NCBI GenBank assembly: GCA_030665925.1
Contig: DAOUYX010000038.1
Span: 1 to 10,778 of the forward strand
Direction: 5' to 3'
DNA from: Methanosarcinales archaeon
Lineage (GTDB): Archaea > Halobacteriota > Syntropharchaeia > Alkanophagales > Methanospirareceae
Length of the DNA: 10,778 bases
Part shown: positions 1 to 5,616 of the stretch, in pieces
Numbering within the stretch: the stretch's first letter is position 1
Layout: every line of letters begins with the position of its first letter
Translations under genes and position numbers: made by a program
Notes under the pieces: generated by a model
Told to the model about the DNA's origin: nothing
Seen by the model: the letters and a program-made list of their open reading frames with translations, nothing else
The model's database searches: none

Positions 1-141
1 TTTCAGGTGTTTGAGGGCATTACCATCCTTTACAGCGGATCGGAGATGGTGGTGGTCTTGAACTTAAGACCGATTCACGGGAAAATCCTCGCATTGCTCG
101 GTCGTGAGTATGAGAGGATATATTGCACCAGTTATGGATAA
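1..141 (+). CDS. C-terminal end of an unrecognised protein (partial)
   Basis: Frame 1 is open from the first base to a TAA at 139-141 and gives 46 residues. They include a hydrophobic stretch (MVVVLNLRPIHGKILALLG) and end in YERIYCTSYG. The 5' part lies outside the window. I do not recognise the family. A transposase C-terminus is possible but is only an impression. The open frame with a clear stop, followed by a purine-rich intergenic stretch, supports a real gene end, although 46 open codons could also occur by chance. Confidence 0.4.
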   Translation, partial: FQVFEGITILYSGSEMVVVLNLRPIHGKILALLGREYERIYCTSYG

Positions 142-158
142 ATCAAGAGGAAAGGAGG

Positions 159-217
159 AATAAGGAGGATAATATGCACATACGAACATGAATGCATGAT
201 GAATCTTATTTGACAGG
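159..217 (+). other. Tandem strong Shine-Dalgarno motifs followed by minimal ORFs
   Basis: Two GGAGG motifs lie close together between about 155 and 169. They precede an ATG at 174 that opens only five codons (MHIRT, stop at 189-191). Further ATGs follow in other frames and also close quickly, for example one of ten codons ending at the TAG near 221. This could be a leader peptide or uORF in front of the phosphopantothenate synthetase, or the remains of a lost gene. No product is recognised. Confidence 0.2.
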
Positions 218-238
218 TTCATAGCTATCCAAATTGAC

Positions 239-248
239 TTTTAATTAA
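239..248 (+). promoter_or_regulatory. Possible TATA box of the phosphopantothenate synthetase gene
   Basis: The AT-rich run ttttaattaa lies about 22-31 nt before the ATG at 270. An archaeal start site about 25 nt downstream would give a nearly leaderless transcript. A purine run (ggaaag, 255-260) could instead act as a weak ribosome binding site. No BRE is clear. Confidence 0.3.
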
Positions 249-269
249 AGAAACGGAAAGAATATTTCA

Positions 270-1019
270 ATGTTCCGAATTCCAGAAACGCATCCTCGAT
301 ACGGGTCTTTAATGAAACGGGAAAAGCTTGTAAACGGCATAGAAGCTGGGATAACCAGCATACAAGGGTTAATCGCACATGGTCGTGGTGAAGCTTTTGA
401 TTATCTGATCGGCGAGCGGACGTTACCGGCTGCGAGAAGAGCGACGGAAGCTGCCGCTGCTTTATTGCTCACCGCACGGAAGCCTGTGATCTCCGTGAAT
501 GGCAATGTCGCAGCGTTAGTCCCGGAAAAGGTGATCGAGCTGAGCGAATTACTAAACGCGCCGTTAGAGGTAAACATCTTCTACTGGACGGAAGCGCGAG
601 TGCGAAAGATAAAGGAGCACTTAGAGCAGCACGGCGCTACGAACGTGCTGGGTGCTAAAGCAGATGCGAGAATACCTGGCATAGAGCATGCACGTGCAAG
701 GGTTGACTACGAAGGGATTTACACTGCGGACGTGGTTCTTGCGCCGTTAGAAGATGGAGATAGATGCGAAGCGCTCATCGCAATGGGCAAGAAGGTGGTA
801 ACCATTGATTTGAATCCGTTATCAAGAACGTCTAAGCATGCGACCGTGAGTATTGTGGACGATATAGAAAGAGCAGTGAAGAACCTTATTTCGATGGTTA
901 AAGAGAAGAAGAGCGGCACGGTAAAATTATTAGAAGATTACGATAATGAGGCAAATTTAAAAGAAGTTATCAAAGAGATCGCAGAGCGGTTGCAGGACGA
1001 GGATTTACGAGAACAATGA
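270..1019 (+). CDS. 4-phosphopantoate--beta-alanine ligase (archaeal phosphopantothenate synthetase)
   Basis: The 249-residue protein matches the archaeal DUF137 family in length and in its N-terminal signature. It has IPETHPRYGSL at 4-14, GLIAHGRGEAFDYLIGE at 33-49 and PVISVNGNVAAL at 72-83. In archaea this cytoplasmic, ATP-dependent enzyme joins 4-phosphopantoate to beta-alanine to make 4'-phosphopantothenate. With pantoate kinase it replaces the bacterial PanC/CoaA order of CoA synthesis. The ATG at 270 is preferred because family members start a few residues before the IPxxHPR motif. The gene is convergent with the zinc-ribbon gene, with one base between the stop codons. No pantoate kinase gene is seen in the window. 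The charged C-terminal tail is not informative. Confidence 0.9.
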   Translation: MFRIPETHPRYGSLMKREKLVNGIEAGITSIQGLIAHGRGEAFDYLIGERTLPAARRATEAAAALLLTARKPVISVNGNVAALVPEKVIELSELLNAPLEVNIFYWTEARVRKIKEHLEQHGATNVLGAKADARIPGIEHARARVDYEGIYTADVVLAPLEDGDRCEALIAMGKKVVTIDLNPLSRTSKHATVSIVDDIERAVKNLISMVKEKKSGTVKLLEDYDNEANLKEVIKEIAERLQDEDLREQ

Positions 1020-1020
1020 T

Positions 1021-1491
1021 TTACCTTCGCGATAACCGATTGAAGAGCCCCAGCAGCACTGACTCACGCTCCTTTTGTACCATCTCTTCCCATCTCTCTT
1101 CCGCCTTCGCGAGTTCATCAGCCTTAAAACCAGCCTTCGAGATCTCTCGCAATTTCTCTAACTCACCGTAATCCAGCCAGACACCGCCGCACTTCAAGCA
1201 GACGTCTACTTCTATGTCTTCTGCGGTCTCGATGTCCATTAACCATCCACATCTGGAGCATACCAGTTTGCTCTTGCTCTGAGTGCCAATATGCTTCGTC
1301 AGATAATCCGATAGTTTTCTATCTTTCAGCAGCTTCTTCAATTCCCCGTGGTCTAACCAGATCCCGCCGCACTTGGGGCAGGTATCTATAACGATGTTCG
1401 GACCAAAGACTTCTACCGCCTCTTGTCTCATCGTAACCCAGCATTTTGGGCATTCGAGCTTCCTACCCCTCAACTCGTTTTTTGGTGGCAT
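1021..1491 (-). CDS. Protein with two TFIIB-type zinc ribbons
   Basis: The 156-residue protein carries two copies of the zf-TFIIB (COG3809-like) module. The first has C14-x2-C17 and C38-x2-C41 followed by GGIWLDHGEL. The second has C78-x2-C81 and C98-x2-C101 followed by GGVWLDYGEL. Each four-cysteine set should bind one zinc. The C-terminal third (about 117-156) is charged and probably helical. The family is widespread and poorly characterised; despite the name it is not a general transcription factor. The ATG at 1491 has a GGAG about 11 nt upstream on its strand. The gene is codirectional with the tautomerase gene but 108 nt away, so it probably has its own promoter. Confidence 0.8.
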   Translation of the reverse strand: MPPKNELRGRKLECPKCWVTMRQEAVEVFGPNIVIDTCPKCGGIWLDHGELKKLLKDRKLSDYLTKHIGTQSKSKLVCSRCGWLMDIETAEDIEVDVCLKCGGVWLDYGELEKLREISKAGFKADELAKAEERWEEMVQKERESVLLGLFNRLSRR

Positions 1492-1521
1492 ATTCTACTT
1501 GCTCCGTTATTACACGGTATC

Positions 1522-1531
1522 GCATAAATAG
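1522..1531 (-). promoter_or_regulatory. Possible TATA box of the zinc-ribbon gene
   Basis: On the minus strand this reads ctatttatgc, about 30-40 nt before the ATG at 1491. That would put a start site close to 1500. The only support is its composition and position in the 108-nt gap between two codirectional genes. Confidence 0.3.
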
Positions 1532-1599
1532 CTTCTAATGTGCTGCGATAATTACGGTTTTGCGCAGCTCGAAGACCCTGGACTGGACAATTGGAGTGT

Positions 1600-1788
1600 T
1601 CAGACGGGCTTTTTACGGTCTGCTATCAATTGCCCTTCCACACCGACATTTTCAGGCGGATTTTCCCGTATGAGCACGACGATGTGCGGGATTCCGTATA
1701 CCTCAACTGCAACGTCTGTGAGTTTCTTCACCAACCGTCTCTTTCGCTCGACATCTATCGGTGGCCCGTCTACCATAATCGTTGGCAT
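1600..1788 (-). CDS. 4-oxalocrotonate tautomerase-like small protein
   Basis: This 62-residue protein has the typical length and opening of the 4-OT family: MPTIMVDGPP, with a proline directly after the initiator methionine that would become the catalytic N-terminal Pro1. It continues with a helix (DVERKRRLVKKLTDVAVEVY) and the family-typical second strand (IPHIVVLIRENPPENVGV). Members are small hexameric or dimeric tautomerases. The physiological substrate cannot be told from sequence, and many archaeal homologues have none known. A good ribosome binding site (AAGGAGGT on the minus strand, about 1797-1804) fixes the start. The gene reads in the same direction as the methyltransferase upstream, with the attC-like element between them. 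Confidence 0.85.
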   Translation of the reverse strand: MPTIMVDGPPIDVERKRRLVKKLTDVAVEVYGIPHIVVLIRENPPENVGVEGQLIADRKKPV

Positions 1789-1897
1789 CGCAAATTTACC
1801 TCCTTTATTTCTATCGGTTTAGTTATCATAAAGCTTTACATCCTTATTGAACGTAATTCATTTAATTCATGGATAGTTTTTCATTAACCTCCCTTTC

Positions 1898-1992
1898 GTT
1901 TAACGTTTCGAGCATATACGACGTTGCAACCGAAGGGAGCAATGTCCCGAAGGGCAAGGGCATAAGCCCGTAGCGTATATGCTGTGTTAGGT
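1898..1992 (-). mobile_element. attC-like recombination site (candidate)
   Basis: Read on the minus strand, this 95-nt element starts with ACCTAAC (1992-1986, fits RYYYAAC). Next comes an arm AGCATATACG (1983-1974), a 53-nt centre with smaller hairpins, the exactly complementary arm CGTATATGCT (1920-1911), then CGAAAC and GTTAAAC (1904-1898, fits GTTRRRY). This order of R'', L'', variable centre, L' and R' is that of integron attC sites, and the length is in range. On the plus strand the two outer 7-mers pair fully if G-T wobbles are allowed. The site lies 70 nt downstream of the methyltransferase stop in the same orientation, as in a gene cassette. The spacers (2 and 6 nt) are unequal, and no integrase gene is visible here, so this remains a candidate. 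Confidence 0.4.
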
Positions 1993-2004
1993 GAAGTTGG
2001 CTGG
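1986..2004 (+). repeat. Left copy of a 19-bp inverted repeat flanking the methyltransferase
   Basis: GTTAGGTGAAGTTGGCTGG on the plus strand matches the reverse complement of 2888-2906 at 17 of 19 positions. The two copies point toward each other across the methyltransferase gene. The arm of a stem-loop (1911-1920 with 1974-1983) ends two bases outside it. Confidence 0.75.
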
Positions 2005-2062
2005 CTAACCGACTTTAAGACTTCGATACCTTCTGGCTTATCATCTAAACATCTCTTTTCCC

Positions 2063-2866
2063 TCATATCTTCTCCCCAACTAAGATCAAGTCCTCTGCCA
2101 TTCCAATAACTGAGGGTTCGCTACGCAAACACCTCTTTATCTCAAAAACTTTAGAGAATAATTCTTCACTCCATTCCTTCGCTTCTTGAATTTCTTTTGG
2201 GATGAACTCCATAAATCTACCATGGATTCCAATAACTTTTATGCTATTTCTCTCAAATAATTCTTTCAGTTCTTCAGGGCTAAATACTCTTCCCCAGTCT
2301 CCATGCCTATCATAGGCATAATTCAATTCAAACCTGACCAACTTCAGTGCTACTTCCGGATTCCTGCTAAATTCACGCATTGCGGCTCGATAACGGCCGA
2401 AGGCATCAACGATGATTTTCCCGCCATTTTTTAACACCCGAGTAAGTTCCCTTGCTGCCTTTGAGGAATCAGCAAGAGAGAGGGGAGCGGCGAGACAGAT
2501 AATAAGATCAGATAACTCATCTTCATATGGAAGAGACGCAATATCTGCCTCCCTGATCTCCACCTTTTCCAACAATCCTTCCCTTCTCAACTTCTCCCTC
2601 GCTACATCTAACATACCAGTTGATAGATCACAAAGGGCAACCTGATATCCCATCCTTGCCAAGGGCAATGTCGTCCTACCCGTTCCTCCACCTGCATCCA
2701 AAATCCTTGCGTCTTTCTGCTTGGGTAGATGTTTCCTTATCAGTTCCCGGCGAAAATACTGTTCCTGTTTGCTCTCAAATGTCTCTCCGAACTCATCATA
2801 AGTAGTTGAGAGTTCATCATATTGCCTTTTAACATCCTTGAGCTTTCTAGGTTTATCCTCTAACAT
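2063..2866 (-). CDS. Class I SAM-dependent methyltransferase
   Basis: This 267-residue protein has the Rossmann-like methyltransferase core. Motif I, ILDAGGGTG, is at 55-63. The acidic end of strand 2 is at D80 (VALCDLSTGML), a DIASLPYED-type motif follows at 108-116, and the post-motif VLKNGGKIIVDAF is at 144-156. The N-terminal helix (QYDELSTTYDEFGETF) fits the Methyltransf_11/25 or UbiE-like group. The acceptor substrate cannot be assigned. The start at 2866 has GGGGAGTG just upstream on its strand. The gene lies between two 19-bp inverted repeats with outer stem-loops and is followed by an attC-like site, so it may be cargo of a small mobile cassette. A dyad-symmetric site (2910-2939) lies 44-73 nt upstream. 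Confidence 0.85.
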   Translation of the reverse strand: MLEDKPRKLKDVKRQYDELSTTYDEFGETFESKQEQYFRRELIRKHLPKQKDARILDAGGGTGRTTLPLARMGYQVALCDLSTGMLDVAREKLRREGLLEKVEIREADIASLPYEDELSDLIICLAAPLSLADSSKAARELTRVLKNGGKIIVDAFGRYRAAMREFSRNPEVALKLVRFELNYAYDRHGDWGRVFSPEELKELFERNSIKVIGIHGRFMEFIPKEIQEAKEWSEELFSKVFEIKRCLRSEPSVIGMAEDLILVGEKI

Positions 2867-2887
2867 TTTTCACTCCCCGCAAACATA

Positions 2888-2906
2888 CCAGCCAATTTCG
2901 CCTAAC
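2888..2906 (-). repeat. Right copy of the 19-bp inverted repeat
   Basis: On the minus strand this reads GTTAGGCGAAATTGGCTGG, 17/19 identical to 1986-2004. Its first seven bases fit the attC R' consensus GTTRRRY. Three bases outside it begins the dyad-symmetric stem at 2910-2939, mirroring the stem-loop outside the left copy. Confidence 0.75.
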
Positions 2907-2909
2907 TTC

Positions 2910-2939
2910 GGTATATCCAAACTCGAGTTCGTATATACC
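2910..2939. promoter_or_regulatory. Nested palindrome upstream of the methyltransferase
   Basis: Outer arms GGTATAT (2910-2916) and ATATACC (2933-2939) and an inner perfect palindrome AACTCGAGTT (2920-2929) share the same centre at 2924.5, so 26 of 30 bases are symmetric. It could be an operator for a dimeric regulator of the methyltransferase. It could also be the core stem of a degenerate attC-like site next to the 19-bp repeat. Confidence 0.5.
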
Positions 2940-3096
2940 TCCCTCTGGATGAACTTCACTTATCTTCACCCACCACCTCTTGACCCGAGATATAGTCTAA
3001 TGGACTTTTTATTTTGCTTAAACCCTTATTACTTACATGCGTAAATATCACTGCCGTTTTTGAACTCTTGCGTTCCAGTAGTTCTTGAATATACAA

Positions 3097-3106
3097 CTTT
3101 ATAATA
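3097..3106 (+). promoter_or_regulatory. TATA box of the DUF134 gene
   Basis: The sequence ctttataata lies about 46-55 nt before the ATG at 3152. That puts a start site near 3127-3130, immediately before the palindrome at 3131. The rest of the gap from 2867 holds the repeat, the nested palindrome and no gene I can support. Confidence 0.45.
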
Positions 3107-3130
3107 TCGAAGAACTTTAACATGAATCGC

Positions 3131-3149
3131 GAATATATATTCATATATA
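3131..3149. promoter_or_regulatory. AT-rich palindromic operator candidate, copy 1
   Basis: This 19-nt segment is identical to 4454-4472 and contains the perfect palindrome GAATATATATTC (3131-3142). It lies between the TATA box and the DUF134 start codon, where a bound repressor would block the initiation region. The obvious candidate to bind it is the DUF134 protein itself (inference). Confidence 0.5.
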
Positions 3150-3151
3150 TC

Positions 3152-3547
3152 ATGCCAGGTAGAAGACGATGCAGATGCGTGGGCTTTCAGCCGCATTTCC
3201 TTTACTTCGAGCCGCGGTTCAAGCCGAGGCAAGGAGATGAAACTTCCAGTGCCGATATGGGCGAAAGCATATTGAAGGTAGAGGAGCTGGAGAGTATAAG
3301 ACTGAAAGACCATCTACGGCTGAGTCAGGAGGAAGCTGCGGAAAGAATGGGTGTTTCGCAACCTACTTTCCACCGGATATTAAGCGAAGCGCATCGAAAA
3401 ATAGCAGAAGCCTTTGTCGAAGGGAGGGCTGTTCGGATAGAAGGAGGTAACTATATAATAACCAAGGATGAAACGTCCGTGCCTCCTTCAAAGCTGCCAT
3501 CACCTGGCTGGCGGGTAGGACGGTATGGGCGTGGTAAAGTACTTTAA
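3152..3547 (+). CDS. DUF134 (UPF0251) family DNA-binding protein
   Basis: From the ATG at 3152 the product is 131 residues. It begins MPGRRRCRC and FxPxxxYFEPR, typical of DUF134, and continues with LKVEELESIRLKDHL (41-55). A sigma-70 region 4-like helix-turn-helix follows at about 57-82 (LSQEEAAERMGVSQPTFHRI). An ATG ten codons upstream (3122) is in frame, but that segment would translate the palindrome, so 3152 is preferred. DUF134 genes neighbour Mrp and NifX-type genes in many anaerobes, and one belongs to the Desulfovibrio ORP complex. Here it directly precedes an Mrp ATPase gene and probably regulates the locus, itself included, through the shared palindrome. The role is inferred. Confidence 0.85.
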   Translation: MPGRRRCRCVGFQPHFLYFEPRFKPRQGDETSSADMGESILKVEELESIRLKDHLRLSQEEAAERMGVSQPTFHRILSEAHRKIAEAFVEGRAVRIEGGNYIITKDETSVPPSKLPSPGWRVGRYGRGKVL

Positions 3548-3586
3548 TTTGTGGTTTAATGCATGGTTAGGAGTGATAAATGGAAT

Positions 3587-4435
3587 ATGGCTGCAGAAAA
3601 AGAAGAAGAGATGAAGAAGAGGATGGAGAAGGAAGGAGAGGCAGTAGATGCGAGCATGGAGAAGGTAAAGCATAAGATAATGGTAATGAGTGGCAAGGGG
3701 GGCGTGGGAAAAACAACGGTAGCAGCGAATCTTGCGTTCGCTCTCGGTATGAGAGGTTTAGACGTTGGATTGATGGATGCAGATATACACGGACCGGACG
3801 TGCCGAAGATACTGGGGATAGAGGACAAGCGACCTGAGATAAAAGAAGATAAGATCTATCCGGTTCCCGTTACGCCAAGGCTGAAAGCGATGTCCATAGG
3901 GTTTCTGATACCTGACAGAGATTCCGCAATCATCTGGCGAGGTCCGATGAAGATGAATGCGATACGGCAATTCCTTTCAGACGTGGAGTGGGGTGAGATG
4001 GACTACTTGATTGTTGACCTTCCACCGGGGACGGGCGACGAACCGCTGAGTGTTGCACAGTTGATAAAAAAAGTGGACGGTGCGATAATCGTGACAACGC
4101 CGCAGGATTTAGCGTTACTTGACTCACGAAAGGCGGTAAACTTCTCAGGTATCCTGAAAGTGCCGGTTATAGGCATAGTAGAGAACATGAGCGGTTTTGT
4201 GTGTCCGTACTGTGGCAAAGAGATAAACATTTTCAAGTATGGCGGTGGCGAAAGAGCGGCGGGTGAATTGGGTGTGCCGTTTCTTGGACGAGTGCCGTTA
4301 GACCCGAAGATGGTAGAAGCTGCGGATAACGGAACGCCGTTTGTTGTGCAAAAGGAATCGAAAGTAAAAGAGGCATTTGAGCACATCGTGGAGAATGTGC
4401 GAGCATTTGTGGAAGGCAAGGAAGATAAGAAGTAA
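3587..4435 (+). CDS. Mrp/NBP35-type P-loop ATPase (Fe-S cluster carrier)
   Basis: The product is 282 residues from ATG 3587; an in-frame ATG at 3563 would add eight. Counting from 3563, the deviant Walker A is SGKGGVGKTT at 43-52, the switch region MDADIHGPDVP at 71-81, and Walker B YLIVDLPPGTGD at 148-159. The conserved CPYC pair at 214-217 would bridge a [4Fe-4S] cluster between two subunits. The family carries Fe-S clusters in the cytoplasm. The start at 3587 is favoured by AGTGAT nine bases upstream and by homologues opening with a lysine/glutamate-rich helix. The gene begins shortly after the DUF134 stop and is probably cotranscribed with it. Its plausible partners are the IscU-like and NifX proteins downstream. 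Confidence 0.9.
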   Translation: MAAEKEEEMKKRMEKEGEAVDASMEKVKHKIMVMSGKGGVGKTTVAANLAFALGMRGLDVGLMDADIHGPDVPKILGIEDKRPEIKEDKIYPVPVTPRLKAMSIGFLIPDRDSAIIWRGPMKMNAIRQFLSDVEWGEMDYLIVDLPPGTGDEPLSVAQLIKKVDGAIIVTTPQDLALLDSRKAVNFSGILKVPVIGIVENMSGFVCPYCGKEINIFKYGGGERAAGELGVPFLGRVPLDPKMVEAADNGTPFVVQKESKVKEAFEHIVENVRAFVEGKEDKK

Positions 4436-4436
4436 G

Positions 4437-4445
4437 TTTTATATA
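4437..4445 (+). promoter_or_regulatory. TATA box of the NifX operon
   Basis: The sequence ttttatata begins right after the Mrp stop codon. An archaeal start site about 25 nt downstream (near 4467) falls at the edge of the palindrome 4450-4467, giving a short leader to the ATG at 4509. Confidence 0.55.
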
Positions 4446-4449
4446 TTGT

Positions 4450-4467
4450 TATGAATATATATTCATA
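4450..4467. promoter_or_regulatory. AT-rich palindromic operator candidate, copy 2
   Basis: TATGAATATATATTCATA is a perfect 18-bp palindrome located between the TATA box and the start codon of the first NifX gene. The 19 bases 4454-4472 are identical to 3131-3149 in front of the DUF134 gene, which suggests one regulator acts at both promoters. Confidence 0.55.
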
Positions 4468-4508
4468 TATAGAAGAAAAAAATCAAAAGGGGAAAGGCGA
4501 AAAAAAAG

Positions 4509-5153
4509 ATGAAGATATGTGTAACGGCGACGGCGGGCGATTTGAATGCGCAGGTAGACCCGCGATTTGGAAGAAGTCAATACTTCGTAATCGTTGATTC
4601 TGATACGATGGCTTTCGAAGCGATGGTAAACGAAGCCATGAACGCACCAGGTGGTGCGGGGATTCAAGCGGCGCAAGCAATGGTTAACAAAGGAGTGGAC
4701 GTAGTCATCTCAGGGAACATGGGTCCCAATGCTTTTCAGGTGCTCTCCACCGCGGGCGTGAGAATTGCAACTGGTGCGTATGGCACGGTGAAAGAAGCAG
4801 TTGAGATGTATAAAAGTAGTAAGCTAAGCGAGACGGGGGCTTCGACCGTTGCCGCTCATGCCGGTATGGGTATGGGTGCTGGAGCTGGACTGGGCACTGG
4901 ATCTGGTACGGGCGTGGGCATGGGCATGGGAGGCGGACGAGGCGGCGGCGGAGGTCGTGGCATGGGTAGAGGCATGGGCAGAGGTATGGGACTTGACATG
5001 CAACAGCAACCAATGCCTCAGCAACCGCAGCAAGCGCCACAAGCACCTCGAACGAAAGAAGAAGAACTCGAACAGCTATCGAATATGGCAAGTAGGTTGG
5101 AAAAAGAGATGGTTGAAGTGAAGAAAAGAATAGAGGAACTTAAAAAGAGGTGA
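4509..5153 (+). CDS. NifX/NifB-C-type protein with Gly/Met linker and coiled-coil tail
   Basis: Residues 1-110 are the dinitrogenase iron-molybdenum cofactor-binding fold (COG1433). The markers are MKICVTA, VDPRFGRSQYFVIVD (16-30), GGAGIQAAQ (48-56) and ATGAYGTVKEAVE (87-99). Family members bind metal clusters; in Desulfovibrio the 'orange protein' of this family binds a Mo-Cu cluster. Residues 119-164 are low-complexity Gly/Met/Arg with GRGM repeats, 165-180 are Gln/Pro-rich, and 181-214 are a heptad coiled coil ending KKRIEELKKR. The typical family length is about 110-120 residues, so the tail is an addition. It resembles the tail of the protein at 5617-5958. The purine-rich leader has only a weak ribosome binding site. 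The gene is first of a short operon and ends two bases into the next gene's ribosome binding site. Confidence 0.88.
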   Translation: MKICVTATAGDLNAQVDPRFGRSQYFVIVDSDTMAFEAMVNEAMNAPGGAGIQAAQAMVNKGVDVVISGNMGPNAFQVLSTAGVRIATGAYGTVKEAVEMYKSSKLSETGASTVAAHAGMGMGAGAGLGTGSGTGVGMGMGGGRGGGGGRGMGRGMGRGMGLDMQQQPMPQQPQQAPQAPRTKEEELEQLSNMASRLEKEMVEVKKRIEELKKR

Positions 5154-5158
5154 TAAAA

Positions 5159-5353
5159 ATGCCGAGAGGAAGAGGATTTGGAAGAGGTTTTGGGATTGGC
5201 TTTGGATCTGGTAGAGGAATGGGCAACCCATATCCATTCTGCCGGAACTTCCCATGGCTTCCCAGATGGTGGTGGACCGGGATGTACGGACCGATAGCTC
5301 CGTCAACATACCCCGTGCCTTACTATGGCTATCCCTATAGGAGGTGGATATAA
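5159..5353 (+). CDS. Small Gly/Arg- and aromatic-rich protein of unknown function
   Basis: The 64-residue product is MPRGRGFGRGFG-type Gly/Arg/Phe repeats (1-22) followed by an aromatic, proline-rich half with a WWW run and PVPYYGYPYRRW at the end. There is a single cysteine (PFCRNFPW). No catalytic motif, signal peptide or clear membrane helix is seen. The ATG at 5159 is fixed by GAGGTGAT at 5147-5154, which overlaps the stop codon of the NifX gene, so translation is probably coupled. Small proteins of this look sit beside NifX/DUF5320 genes in anaerobic archaea. I infer a structural or scaffold role in the same complex. Confidence 0.7.
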   Translation: MPRGRGFGRGFGIGFGSGRGMGNPYPFCRNFPWLPRWWWTGMYGPIAPSTYPVPYYGYPYRRWI

Positions 5354-5357
5354 TAAA

Positions 5358-5561
5358 ATGAGCGGAATGGGCAGAGGCGGAGGCAGAGGTCAAGGAATAG
5401 GACGAGGCGGTCAAGGTCAAGGAAGGATGGGCGGCAGCGGCTTGGGACCAGGCGGAGACTGCAAATGCCCCAATTGCGGCTATACCATGCCACATCAAGT
5501 CGGAGTACCGTGCTATCAGCAGACCTGCTCCAAATGCGGAAGTAAGATGGTGAGACCGTGA
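5358..5561 (+). CDS. Gly-rich protein with C-terminal zinc ribbon
   Basis: The 67-residue product has a Gly/Arg/Gln linker (MSGMGRGGGRGQGIGRGGQG and onward, about 1-35). A four-cysteine ribbon follows: CKCPNCGYTMPHQ, then CYQQTCSKCGSKM. The CPNC and CSKC pairs probably bind one zinc or iron, and two further cysteines lie next to them. The ATG at 5358 is chosen for GGAGGTG about 10 nt upstream, which overlaps the end of the preceding gene. An in-frame ATG at 5325 lies inside the preceding gene and has no ribosome binding site. Similar ribbons occur beside NifX-type genes in methanogens and ANME archaea. The function is unknown; a metal-binding partner of the NifX proteins is plausible. Confidence 0.75.
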   Translation: MSGMGRGGGRGQGIGRGGQGQGRMGGSGLGPGGDCKCPNCGYTMPHQVGVPCYQQTCSKCGSKMVRP

Positions 5562-5616
5562 GGCAATTTTTGGTCGAACTCTTTGTTAAAAAGTTTTTTA
5601 GGAGGTGATAAGCAAA

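Noticed and set aside
1884..2066. 60-codon minus-strand ORF overlapping the methyltransferase stop by 4 nt
   Set aside because: Most of it is a translation of the attC-like stem-loop and repeat (1898-2004), it matches no family I know, and the DNA structure explains the sequence better than coding does.
4003..4419. Long minus-strand ORF inside the Mrp gene
   Set aside because: It is antisense to a well-supported ATPase with clear motifs, and its own Ser/Thr/Pro-rich sequence is typical of a shadow frame.
4960..4992. Short tandem ggcatgggtaga-type repeats as a CRISPR or DNA repeat
   Set aside because: They are codon repeats encoding GRGM in the NifX linker, in frame and without spacers.
4705..5091. 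ORFs opposite the NifX linker
   Set aside because: They come from the Gly/Met codon repeats read on the other strand and lack ribosome binding sites and family features.
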